NCBI RefSeq assembly: GCF_006171285.1
Contig: NZ_CP040889.1
Location: 3,162,001-3,226,000, forward strand
DNA length: 64,000 nt
Reading direction: 5' to 3'
From: Leclercia adecarboxylata
Lineage (GTDB): Bacteria; Pseudomonadota; Gammaproteobacteria; Enterobacterales; Enterobacteriaceae
Positions 28,378-42,159 of this stretch are shown here, in pieces; the first letter of the stretch is position 1; the number at the start of each line of letters is the position of its first letter. Below the pieces are notes generated by a model. It did no database searches and had not been told where the DNA came from. It saw nothing but the letters and a program-made list of their open reading frames with translations. The position numbers and the translations under genes are program-made.

Positions 28378-29451
28378 ATGAAAGCCATAACCCTCTACGA
28401 TGTCGCCCGCCTGGCGGGCGTCTCCTATCAAACCGTCTCGCGGGTCATTAATGATGCGGCCCACGTCTCCGCCCGTACCCGGGAGAAAGTGCTGCAGGCG
28501 ATGGCCGAGCTGCACTATGTACCCAATCGCGGCGCCCAGCAGCTGGCAGGCAAACGCACCCGTACGCTGGGGCTTATCACTACCGATCTGGCGCTGCATG
28601 CCCCCTCGCAGATCGCGTCGGCGGTAAAAACGCGGGCCGGGGAGCGTGGGGCGAGCGTGCTGATCTCAATGGTCGAGGATCCGCAACAGTGCCTGGCGGC
28701 AGTGCAGGAGCTGCTGGCCCAGCGCGTGGAAGGATTGCTGGTCAATGTCCCGCTGGAAGATGCGCTGGCCGAAAGCCTGCAGGCGCAGGCCGTTCCTGTG
28801 CCTGTGTTATTTCTTGATGTCACCCCCAACGCCCGGGTACACAGCCTGGTGTTCGATGCAGAGCAAGGGGCGAACCTGGGGGCGCAACACCTGCTGGCGC
28901 TGGGCCATCAGCGAATTGCCCTGCTCGGCGGGCCGCAAAGTTCCGTCTCTGCCCGGGCACGGCTTGCGGGCTGGTTATCAGCCTTAGGCGAGGCGGGTCT
29001 GGAACCTTGCTCCATCGTTCAGGGTGACTGGAGCGCGGCCTCAGGTTATGAAAAAGGCCATCAGCTGCTGGCCGGGGCGATTCTCCCGCAGGCGATCCTG
29101 GTGGCAAACGATCAGATGGCCCTGGGCGTGATGCGTGCCTGCGCCGAAAAAGGGATTGCGGTGCCGGGCCAGATCTCGGTGGTGGGTTTTGACGATACCA
29201 CCGACAGCGCATGGTTTACCCCGCCGCTGACCACGGTTCGTCAGGCGTTTCGTGAGGCCGGCTTGCGCAGCGTAGAGTGGCTGCTGGCGCAGCAGGGCAG
29301 CACAGAAAAGACGCCCTCACAAACCCGGCTGCCGGTAACGCTGATCGAGCGCCATTCCACCGCCCGGGAAGGGATCCCGCAGGGGAGTGACGATCTGGCG
29401 CAGCAGCTAAAATCGCTGGCGCTGCTGGCGGAACAGCTGGCGCGCCGATAA
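28378..29451 (+). CDS. lacI: LacI, lactose operon repressor
   Basis: 357-aa repressor of the LacI/GalR family. The N-terminal HTH with recognition helix GVSYQTVSRVINDAAHVS is almost that of E. coli LacI, and the hinge ends in QQLAGKRT. The periplasmic-binding-protein-like core (60-330) senses an inducer. The leucine-rich C-terminal tail (DDLAQQLKSLALLAEQLARR) is the tetramerisation helix, so it should be able to loop DNA between two operators. Two matching operators flank the gene. It reads in the same direction as lacZ, 103 nt upstream. Confidence 0.93.
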   Translation: MKAITLYDVARLAGVSYQTVSRVINDAAHVSARTREKVLQAMAELHYVPNRGAQQLAGKRTRTLGLITTDLALHAPSQIASAVKTRAGERGASVLISMVEDPQQCLAAVQELLAQRVEGLLVNVPLEDALAESLQAQAVPVPVLFLDVTPNARVHSLVFDAEQGANLGAQHLLALGHQRIALLGGPQSSVSARARLAGWLSALGEAGLEPCSIVQGDWSAASGYEKGHQLLAGAILPQAILVANDQMALGVMRACAEKGIAVPGQISVVGFDDTTDSAWFTPPLTTVRQAFREAGLRSVEWLLAQQGSTEKTPSQTRLPVTLIERHSTAREGIPQGSDDLAQQLKSLALLAEQLARR

Positions 29452-29457
29452 CGCTTT

Positions 29458-29473
29458 TGTGATCGCCCTCGCT
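29458..29473 (+). promoter_or_regulatory. Possible CRP site before lacZ
   Basis: TGTGA-tcgccc-TCGCT matches the left half of the CRP consensus TGTGA-N6-TCACA exactly and three of five bases on the right. It is about 70 nt upstream of the lacZ operator. A weak call. Confidence 0.4.
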
Positions 29474-29494
29474 TCATGACGCTCTCCCGCTTTA

Positions 29495-29513
29495 CCCTGT
29501 CTCCCTGACAGGG
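29495..29513. terminator. Small hairpin between lacI and lacZ
   Basis: CCCTGTC-tccct-GACAGGG, a 7-bp perfect stem without a T run, just before the lacZ promoter/operator. It might end lacI transcripts or be part of the lacZ promoter region. Confidence 0.4.
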
Positions 29514-29527
29514 CATTGTATTTAAAA

Positions 29528-32641
<3,114 letters not shown>

Positions 32642-32654
32642 ACTTAATCGCTGA

Positions 32655-32677
32655 TGCGGCCACAACGCGTGGCCGCA
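32655..32677 (+). terminator. Hairpin after lacZ
   Basis: TGCGGCCAC-aacgc-GTGGCCGCA, a perfect 9-bp GC-rich stem without a T run, between lacZ and ybaA. Confidence 0.65.
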
Positions 32678-32700
32678 CGTTCACTTCGGAGGTTTATCTG

Positions 32701-33054
32701 ATGAAGTATGTCGATGGTTTTGTGGTTGCCGTTCCCGCGGGTAATAAGGAGGCTTATCGCGAGATGGCGGCGAAAGCTGCGCCTTTGTTTAAAGAGTTTG
32801 GCGCGCTTCGCATCGTAGAGTGTTGGGCAGATGACGTGCCTGACGGCAAATTAACCGACTTTCGCATGGCGGTGAAGGCGGAAGAGAACGAAGAAGTGGT
32901 TTTCAGCTGGATCGAATATCCTTCCAAAGCGGTTCGCGACGAGGCGAATCAGAAGATGATGAACGATCCCAGGATGAAAGAATTTGGCGAAGCCATGCCC
33001 TTTGACGGTAAACGGATGATTTATGGAGGCTTCTCGCCTCTGCTGGACGAATAA
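32701..33054 (+). CDS. ybaA: YbaA, DUF1428 family protein
   Basis: 117-aa protein with a ferredoxin-like alpha/beta barrel fold (MKYVDGFVVAVPAGNKEAYREMA at the start, GKRMIYGGF near the end), the DUF1428 family. The biochemical role is unknown. A GGAGG site is 6 nt before the ATG. In E. coli ybaA directly follows ffs; here the island and the lac region lie between them, which marks the limits of accessory DNA. Convergent with pdeB, with a hairpin between. Confidence 0.92.
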   Translation: MKYVDGFVVAVPAGNKEAYREMAAKAAPLFKEFGALRIVECWADDVPDGKLTDFRMAVKAEENEEVVFSWIEYPSKAVRDEANQKMMNDPRMKEFGEAMPFDGKRMIYGGFSPLLDE

Positions 33055-33061
33055 ACCTGCC

Positions 33062-33088
33062 GCCCGGCGGCGCTCTCCGTCGGGCGCT
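33062..33088. terminator. Bidirectional hairpin between ybaA and pdeB
   Basis: GCCCGGCGG-cgctct-CCGTCGGGC in the short gap between two convergent genes. Confidence 0.65.
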
Positions 33089-34655
33089 AAGCGCGACTCT
33101 CCGGCTCGAGATTGTTTTCCGCCCACTGAATAAATGCCTCTTTCGGCAGCGCTTTGCTGTAAAACCACCCCTGACCGTACTGCACGCCGTGGCTCCGTAA
33201 CCATGCCAGCTGGCCTTCGGTTTCAATTCCTTCTGCCACCATATCCAGGTTGAGCGATTTGGCCATCTCGATGATGTGCGAGGTGACGTTTTTGTACTCC
33301 AGCGCGTCGACAAAGGACTTATCTATTTTCAGCGTATCGACGTCCAGATCCTGGAGATAGCTGAGGCTGGAATAGCCCGTTCCGAAATCATCGATATAGA
33401 CCGAGTGGCCTGCACGCCTGAACGCGGCAATGGCCGGAGCGCTGACGGCGGGATCGGCGAACCCGCGCTCGGTGAGCTCCAGCGCAATCTGTGAGGGGGG
33501 AAGCTGCCACTGATTCAGCAGGCGGCTCAGCAGCGGAAGCACGTTACCGGAGATCAAATCCTCCGGGGCAAGGTTAATCGAAATATGGTGGCCCGGATGC
33601 TGGCGAAGCCACTCGCCCATCTCCTCAAAGACCTTTTCGATGATAAGCGTGGTCAGCTGATTCGTCAGGCCCGTCTGCTCGGCCAGGGAGACAAAAATAT
33701 CCGGCGACAGGTAACTTCCGTCCGGTTGCGGCCAGCGTGCAAGCGCTTCCGCGCCGGTCAGCCTGCCGCTGTTTAACGCCACAATCGGCTGGAAATGAAC
33801 CTTAAACTCCCGGGCATTAATGGCATCCAGTAAACGGTACCGGGGCGACTGCAGGCGGCGCAACACGCGCAGGATAAACCAGGCCGTCAGCAGACTGATC
33901 AGGACGCCAAAAGGCAGCCAGAAAATAAGCTGGTGGTGCCAGCTCTCTTTTAGAGGTTTGAGGGAGGACCAGGTGACGATGGAAAACCCCAGGTCGGACA
34001 CGTTATGGACGTTGTACATCGCGCCGTCATGCTGAAAATGGGTGCTGCCGCTGCGCCGCATCTCATTGAATACCTGAATATCCAGGTTATTACTGCTGGC
34101 AAAGATCACATTGCGCAGGGTGCCGATCAGGGCCACGTCGATCGGCCAGGAGCCTAAGGGGATCACATCGATCAGCGAGGCCGGGTCAACCAGCACGATA
34201 TAGTGGTCATTGCCAATTGCAGCCATATAGCGATCGACGGCGAGGTCGTTGTGCGAGGTGATCCAGGCCCGATAGCCATCAGGCGTTACCCGCATTGCAG
34301 GCGGAAAGGGGGCGGCATAGCTCTCCTGTTCCAGCGAGGAGCAGCGCGGCTTGAGATCCTCAATGTAGATGACCTCCTGAATATATCGCCAGGAAAAAGA
34401 GGTGCGGCGCATGGCCAACGTGTGTTCGTAGCTGCAGGGGATCCCTTTAAACGACGCCATCTCAGTAAGCGCTGACTTTGCCTGGGTAATGACTTTGTCG
34501 GTTCGGATCTGCACCCGGGAAGAGTAGTTATTCAGATCGTCAACAAACCGCTGCTCCGCATTGCTATGCGCCAGCCATACGCTCAGACAAACAGGAACAA
34601 GCACTGAAATAATTAGCACGCAGGTAACCATGCTCACCAGCTGTCGGGTTGTCAT
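33087..34655 (-). CDS. pdeB: PdeB-type cyclic-di-GMP phosphodiesterase with CSS redox sensor
   Basis: 522-aa inner-membrane protein matching E. coli YlaB/PdeB. Two transmembrane helices (about 8-28 and 236-258) flank a periplasmic CSS domain with its paired cysteines (GIPCSYEH and PRCSSLE). The C-terminal EAL domain is complete: TGAEALARW, ELTERGF, YIDDFGTGYSSLSYL, LKIDKSFV and AEGIETEGQ hold the metal and substrate residues, so it should hydrolyse c-di-GMP. In this class, DsbA/B-dependent disulfide formation in the CSS loop controls activity and cleavage. The CSS role is from family knowledge. Confidence 0.93.
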   Translation of the reverse strand: MTTRQLVSMVTCVLIISVLVPVCLSVWLAHSNAEQRFVDDLNNYSSRVQIRTDKVITQAKSALTEMASFKGIPCSYEHTLAMRRTSFSWRYIQEVIYIEDLKPRCSSLEQESYAAPFPPAMRVTPDGYRAWITSHNDLAVDRYMAAIGNDHYIVLVDPASLIDVIPLGSWPIDVALIGTLRNVIFASSNNLDIQVFNEMRRSGSTHFQHDGAMYNVHNVSDLGFSIVTWSSLKPLKESWHHQLIFWLPFGVLISLLTAWFILRVLRRLQSPRYRLLDAINAREFKVHFQPIVALNSGRLTGAEALARWPQPDGSYLSPDIFVSLAEQTGLTNQLTTLIIEKVFEEMGEWLRQHPGHHISINLAPEDLISGNVLPLLSRLLNQWQLPPSQIALELTERGFADPAVSAPAIAAFRRAGHSVYIDDFGTGYSSLSYLQDLDVDTLKIDKSFVDALEYKNVTSHIIEMAKSLNLDMVAEGIETEGQLAWLRSHGVQYGQGWFYSKALPKEAFIQWAENNLEPESRA

Positions 34656-34850
34656 GCTCCTGTTTCCTTTTTATAACGCCGGGCCCGGGGCGTGCAAAAC
34701 GATGACGTTAAAACGAAAAGTACTGTTGAAGTGTAGCGTTATAGCATGCGGCTGGCATTGATTTCATTCTGCAATTTAGGGGGCCAGAAAAACTCCGGCG
34801 GCCTGGCTTCCGGCGTGGGTTGTTTTCCGCTCGCCACTCGGATATGCTAA
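34656..34850. other. Intergenic stretch between pdeB and rpmJ2 promoters
   Basis: Holds the pdeB promoter side (minus) and ends at the Zur box. No gene seen. Confidence 0.4.
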
Positions 34851-34867
34851 TTGTTATGTTATAACAA
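34851..34867. promoter_or_regulatory. Zur box of the zinc-independent L36 gene
   Basis: TTGTTAT-gtt-ATAACAA is a perfect 7+3+7 palindrome. The core TGTTATGTTATAACA differs at one position from the enterobacterial Zur pattern TGTTATAnTATAACA. It lies 18 nt before the start codon. Confidence 0.88.
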
Positions 34868-34885
34868 CTCATATTTGAGGTAAGC

Positions 34886-35026
34886 ATGCAGGTTCTGAAT
34901 TCATTGCGCAGTGCCAAACAACGTCATCCCGATTGTCAGATCGTCAAACGTAAAGGGCGGCTGTATGTGATATGCAAATCCAATCCGCGCTTTAAGGCGG
35001 TGCAGGGGCGGAAGAAGAGACGTTAA
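34886..35026 (+). CDS. ykgO: Zinc-independent ribosomal protein L36 paralogue (L36B)
   Basis: 46-aa protein ([19 protein letters not shown]... to ...QGRKKRR), too short for most ORF callers. It is the C-minus form of L36: only two cysteines remain (C17 and C30), so the zinc ribbon of ordinary L36 is missing. Under zinc starvation Zur is lost from the promoter and this form replaces the zinc-containing one in ribosomes, freeing zinc. Here the Zur box is just upstream. TTGAGG lies before the ATG. Its usual E. coli partner ykgM (L31B) is not beside it. Confidence 0.93.
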   Translation: MQVLNSLRSAKQRHPDCQIVKRKGRLYVICKSNPRFKAVQGRKKRR

Positions 35027-35038
35027 GCGGGTAAGGTG

Positions 35039-35072
35039 CCTGCCGCTGAAAGGTAAACTGTCGGCGGCAGGT
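35039..35072 (+). terminator. Hairpin after ykgO
   Basis: CCTGCCGC and GCGGCAGG pair across about 17 nt, between ykgO and the convergent ylaC. Confidence 0.6.
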
Positions 35073-35082
35073 CTAAACGGGA

Positions 35083-35547
35083 TCAGGCAGGTGTGCGGGA
35101 GAGGGTAAAGACGTCGTAGAAAGAGAGCTCGCCCTTGGTGGCGATCATCTTCTGCAGTTTCTCTTTTTGCTGTAACTCGACGTTGGGCGAGTGCAGAATG
35201 TTTTCGATCAGCTGTCCAGGCACAAAGCGTGTGTTGTACCACTCCCCGTTGTAGCAAACGCGAAAATCCAGTACATCAATATCTTCATAGCGGTAGCGCG
35301 GATTAACGTCGAAAAAGAAGAAGGCGTTAAAGACGATGAACAACACCACCAGCAACCAGACGGAACCGATCAGGGTTTCCGATTGCAGCATCACCACCAG
35401 CGTCGCCAGCCACGCCGCATACATGGCGACAAACAGACCAGGATGTTTGCGAATAAAGCTGATGCTGAAACGCGGTTTATTGTCACGCTTTTCGCGAACA
35501 TTGAGATCGTCAATGGTTTCGGTAAGCAGGCGTTGTATTTCGGTCAT
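35083..35547 (-). CDS. ylaC: YlaC, inner-membrane protein
   Basis: 154 aa with two hydrophobic helices back to back (about 38-56 and 62-80: [17 protein letters not shown] and [19 protein letters not shown]), a cytosolic N-terminal tail, and a soluble C-terminal half. Matches E. coli YlaC in length and place; function unknown. In E. coli maa follows, but here it is missing and the next gene on this strand is hha. Confidence 0.92.
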   Translation of the reverse strand: MTEIQRLLTETIDDLNVREKRDNKPRFSISFIRKHPGLFVAMYAAWLATLVVMLQSETLIGSVWLLVVLFIVFNAFFFFDVNPRYRYEDIDVLDFRVCYNGEWYNTRFVPGQLIENILHSPNVELQQKEKLQKMIATKGELSFYDVFTLSRTPA

Positions 35548-35809
35548 CTTCTGCCCTTTGTGAATTCAACTCAATACGAAGGATCCGTATATTTTAAGTG
35601 ACCACAATGTTTGTGGAAAGTAACAGTTAGACTAAGAAAAATCATAACAGTTACCTGAAAAGGGCGGGTGAGATGAAGTGACCAGTCTGTTCCCTACGAC
35701 GCAAAATCCCCTGGACGATAGCATGAGCCTAACCGGATGAAGAGCTGCCAGTAACGCAAATTTGAAGCGCCGGAGAGTCGCGCAACACCTCTGGCATCTG
35801 TAAACAGAA
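35548..35809. other. Gap at the place of maa
   Basis: 262 nt between ylaC and hha where E. coli carries maa (maltose O-acetyltransferase). I find no remnant of that gene. Short frames here have no recognisable protein. Confidence 0.6.
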
Positions 35810-36028
35810 TCAGCGTACAAACTTCCATACTGCGGTAGGAATTTTATCATACAGCTTATTCATCGTCAGTTCGGCCAGGCGATGGTCGGCCGCAGAATAG
35901 AATACTGCCAGTTCATTATCAGAAAGCTCGTATTTATTTTTTTCAATCACGCGCTCAAGGGTGTCAATTGACTGACAACGTCGCAGACGCATCAAATAAT
36001 CAGTCTTGGTTAATGGTTTATCAGACAT
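35810..36028 (-). CDS. hha: Hha, H-NS modulator
   Basis: 72-aa four-helix protein that binds H-NS and strengthens silencing of horizontally acquired genes; also the toxin-like partner of TomB. Sequence [26 protein letters not shown] through [14 protein letters not shown] is the full family. It lies 8 nt after tomB on the same strand, so both are one operon, as in E. coli. Confidence 0.97.
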   Translation of the reverse strand: MSDKPLTKTDYLMRLRRCQSIDTLERVIEKNKYELSDNELAVFYSAADHRLAELTMNKLYDKIPTAVWKFVR

Positions 36029-36036
36029 AAATTCAC

Positions 36037-36429
36037 CTAATTGTTTGTAATAGTTTTAACCGGAGAAGCTAACGGATTAGCTCTGCTTGCCGTAACAAAA
36101 CAACGAAAAAGCCGATTGCCCGATTTACGCCATTTTTGCAAATCCTGTGCGTTAATGCCGTAGCTGCTGAATAACATAAAAGTGTCATCCAGGTATTCGT
36201 CAATTTGCTCAATCAACTTATTATCTTCGTTATACTTAATTTTATAATTAAGGGCGAAGGTAGCAATATGTTCAATCAACTCGTTTAACTGCAAATTAAT
36301 GGCAGAAGTAGGGTCATTTACCCAGCCATGATTGCTCTCATCGAGATTGGTCAGGCAGTCATGGTACAGGGATTCACAAAGGAATTTCAACTGTGCAATA
36401 TCTTGCCTTTTGGGCGAGTATTCGTCCAT
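36037..36429 (-). CDS. tomB: TomB, Hha antagonist (biofilm modulator)
   Basis: 130-aa acidic helical protein ([19 protein letters not shown]...), close to E. coli TomB except at its C-terminus. TomB promotes oxygen-dependent oxidation of a cysteine in Hha and so relieves its effect; the Hha-TomB pair has been described as an oxygen-dependent toxin-antitoxin system. First gene of the tomB-hha operon. The C-terminal dozen residues ([17 protein letters not shown]) differ from the E. coli end and make it slightly longer. Confidence 0.95.
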   Translation of the reverse strand: MDEYSPKRQDIAQLKFLCESLYHDCLTNLDESNHGWVNDPTSAINLQLNELIEHIATFALNYKIKYNEDNKLIEQIDEYLDDTFMLFSSYGINAQDLQKWRKSGNRLFRCFVTASRANPLASPVKTITNN

Positions 36430-36846
36430 AGCGCATCCCCTTTTTGAGTGATTCTTTACTCACCGAACATCGCTGTCGGGAAGGGTACAACTGGCTTAGC
36501 GTCAACGGCTACTGTTATGCCTCTTGCTTTAACTATAATCTACTCTAATCAGGATTTCACCGCGCTATTACGAAAAATTACAATTACGCAGCGCTTTACC
36601 GTCTTTGACCTTCACTATGTTATATATTTTTTTCTCCTGATACCGAACTTTACTTATCACCACATGTGATTTCTCAAGCCCGTTTAAAATCAAAAAACAC
36701 CAGGAATACTCTTAATACCTAAGAAGCAACGCATGAAATTGAGAATTTCTGTAAAAGAACCAGGCTAAATATGATATGTGGTTTAAGCGTTACATTAAAT
36801 ATATAAACCCTCAATAAGCTAATTTTATGATTTTCAATTGCTAAAA
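36430..36846. other. Long AT-rich gap between tomB and acrB
   Basis: About 420 nt without a supported gene. It contains the tomB-hha promoter (minus strand, near 36430-36560) and several AT-rich runs. Short frames on both strands have no recognisable product. An H-NS or Hha-controlled promoter would fit the composition, but this is inference. Confidence 0.5.
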
Positions 36847-36871
36847 AAAAGGCCGCATATGCGGCCTTTTT
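36847..36871 (-). terminator. Terminator of acrAB
   Basis: AAAAGGCCGCATATGCGGCCTTTTT is a 12-bp self-complementary palindrome 26 nt beyond the acrB stop. Confidence 0.88.
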
Positions 36872-36896
36872 AACGGTTAAACCCGAATCTGTGTCA

Positions 36897-40040
<3,144 letters not shown>

Positions 40041-40059
40041 TTAACGGCTCCTGTTTAAG

Positions 40060-41253
40060 TTAAGACTTAGGTTGTTCTGACTGACCGCCTGCTGAGGCTT
40101 GTTGTTGATTGTCAGACGTGACCTCTTGCGCTTTTACCTTGGCGCCTGGGCGAACTTTTTGTAATCCGGTAATAATGACGCGATCGCCATCTTTCAGACC
40201 GTCGGTCACCAGCCATTTATCACCAATGGCCTGGGTTGCCGTGATCTGACGAACTTCGACTTTGTCTTCAGCGCCAATCACCATCGCACTGGCATCGCCG
40301 CGCGGTGTGCGGGTCACGCCCTGCTGTGGAACCAGCAGTGCGGTTGGGTTGGTCCCTTCTTCCAGGCTGGCGCGGACGAACATGCCCGGTAACAGCGTAT
40401 GGTTCGGGTTCGGGAAAATTGCGCGCAGGGTGATGGAACCGGTGGTCTGATCGACCGTGACGTCAGAGAACTCAAGGCTGCCGGCCTCAGGGAACTTAAT
40501 GCCGTCGCTGGTAACCAGTTCAACTTTCGCTTTGCCGTTTTCCTGCTTCAGCGTGCCGTTCTCCAGCTCCTGTTTCAGGCGCAGGAAATCATTGCTCGAC
40601 TGGGTAACATCGACATAGATCGGGTCGAGCTGCTGCACGGTTGCCAGCGCGTTAGTCTGGCCGTTCTGCACCAGCGCACCTTCAGTCACGGACGATTTAC
40701 CAATGCGGCCGCTGATAGGGGAGGTCACTTTGGTATAGGCCAGGTTAATGCGTGCGGTTTCAACTGCGGCTTTTGCCGCGATGACGGCAGCATTAGCCTG
40801 CTGTGCGTCAGCCTGGGCGCTATCGTATTCCTGTTGGCTGATGTACTGAGTACCCAGCAGTTTCTGATAACGGCTGACCGTCAACTGGGCAATTTTTGCT
40901 GCAGCCTGCGCTTTGGCCAGATCGCCTTTCGCGCTTTCGTAATTAGCCTGGTAGGTCGCGGGATCAATCTGATACAGAGAATCACCCGCTTTAACATCAC
41001 CCCCTTCCGTAAAATTACGTTTCAGGATGATGCCACTCACCTGTGGACGCACTTCCGCAATGCGGTAAGCACTGGTACGGCCGGGTAATTCAGTTTTGAT
41101 CTGGAGAGGTTCGGTTTTGAGCGTCACGACGCCAACTTCTGGCACCTGCTGAGCTCCTTGTTGAGCCTGTTTCTCGTCACATCCTGTAAGCGCTAAGCTG
41201 CCTGAGAGCATCAGAACGATCGCCAGAGGCGTTAACCCTCTGTTTTTGTTCAT
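40060..41253 (-). CDS. acrA: AcrA, periplasmic adaptor of the AcrAB-TolC pump
   Basis: 397-aa lipoprotein adaptor that links AcrB to TolC. The ATG at 41253 gives MNKNRGLTPLAIVLMLSGSLALTGC with a lipobox cysteine at about residue 25, and GAGG is 8 nt before it. A longer frame begins upstream but overlaps the promoter. Coiled-coil hairpin, lipoyl and beta-barrel domains are in their usual order, with a Gln/Ser-rich tail. First gene of acrAB. Divergent from acrR. Confidence 0.98.
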   Translation of the reverse strand: MNKNRGLTPLAIVLMLSGSLALTGCDEKQAQQGAQQVPEVGVVTLKTEPLQIKTELPGRTSAYRIAEVRPQVSGIILKRNFTEGGDVKAGDSLYQIDPATYQANYESAKGDLAKAQAAAKIAQLTVSRYQKLLGTQYISQQEYDSAQADAQQANAAVIAAKAAVETARINLAYTKVTSPISGRIGKSSVTEGALVQNGQTNALATVQQLDPIYVDVTQSSNDFLRLKQELENGTLKQENGKAKVELVTSDGIKFPEAGSLEFSDVTVDQTTGSITLRAIFPNPNHTLLPGMFVRASLEEGTNPTALLVPQQGVTRTPRGDASAMVIGAEDKVEVRQITATQAIGDKWLVTDGLKDGDRVIITGLQKVRPGAKVKAQEVTSDNQQQASAGGQSEQPKS

Positions 41254-41343
41254 ATGTAAACCTCGAGTTTCCGATTTCAAATTGATCAATGGATCACGCG
41301 TCCACAAACCCATTGCTGCGTTTATATTATCGTCGTGCTATGG

Positions 41344-41367
41344 TACATACATTCATAAATGTATGTA
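41344..41367. promoter_or_regulatory. AcrR operator between acrR and acrA
   Basis: TACATACAT-tcataa-ATGTATGTA is a perfect 24-nt palindrome in the divergent promoter. The E. coli AcrR operator has the same arms. It controls both acrAB and acrR. Confidence 0.92.
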
Positions 41368-41395
41368 AATCTGACTCCTGTAAATTCACCTGCGC

Positions 41396-42049
41396 ATGGC
41401 ACGAAAAACCAAACAACAAGCACTTGCAACACGCCAACACATCCTTGATGTCGCTTTACGCTTGTTTTCGCAACAGGGGGTTTCATCTACCTCTCTGGCA
41501 CAGATAGCTCAGGCGGCTGGGGTAACCCGGGGAGCGATTTACTGGCATTTCAAAAATAAGTCAGATTTATTTGGTGAAATTTGGGAGTTGTCAGAGTCCA
41601 GTATTGGGGATCTCGAGACTGAGTATCGGGCAAAATTCCCTGACGATCCACTCTCAGTTTTAAGAGAGATTCTGGTTTATATTCTTGAGGCGACAGTTAT
41701 TGAAGAGCGACGCCGTCTTATGATGGAGATCATCTTCCATAAATGTGAATTCGTTGGGGAAATGGCGATCGTGCAACAGGCGCAGCGCAGCCTCTGCCTG
41801 GCCAGTTACGACCGTATTGAACAGACCTTGATTCACTGTATTAAAGCAAAAATGCTTCCCGCCAATCTGCTCACCCGTCGCGCCGCTATTCTGATGCGCA
41901 GCTATATTTCCGGACTGATGGAAAACTGGCTCTTTGCGCCGCAGTCTTTTGATCTGCAACGTGAAGCCCGTGATTACGTCGCCATTCTGCTGGAAATGTA
42001 CCAGCTCTGCCCTACGCTCCGCGCCCAGCCTGAGCCCCTGCAGGCCTGA
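41396..42049 (+). CDS. acrR: AcrR, TetR-family repressor of acrAB
   Basis: 217-aa repressor. The TetR HTH is at the N-terminus ([28 protein letters not shown], residues about 30-58), followed by the helical ligand domain. Intact and without a frameshift; loss of acrR is a common cause of efflux overproduction in clinical isolates, so the intact frame suggests basal regulation here. Divergent from acrA with the AcrR palindrome between. Confidence 0.97.
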   Translation: MARKTKQQALATRQHILDVALRLFSQQGVSSTSLAQIAQAAGVTRGAIYWHFKNKSDLFGEIWELSESSIGDLETEYRAKFPDDPLSVLREILVYILEATVIEERRRLMMEIIFHKCEFVGEMAIVQQAQRSLCLASYDRIEQTLIHCIKAKMLPANLLTRRAAILMRSYISGLMENWLFAPQSFDLQREARDYVAILLEMYQLCPTLRAQPEPLQA

Positions 42050-42159
42050 CTCCCAGGAATTATCCGGGAGCCAACAGTTCACGCTATTTTGCTTTCAACC
42101 GCCGTGATATTCTTCACGCCGGTCAATTGGGTCATTCATCACACAAATTACACACTACT

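Noticed and set aside
35632..35850. Minus-strand 72-aa frame overlapping hha as a maa remnant
   Set aside because: The translation has no acetyltransferase hexapeptide repeats, and hha is certain in another frame.
36448..36669. Small plus-strand frame in the tomB-acrB gap
   Set aside because: Composition is that of an AT-rich promoter region, no recognisable protein, no good ribosome site.
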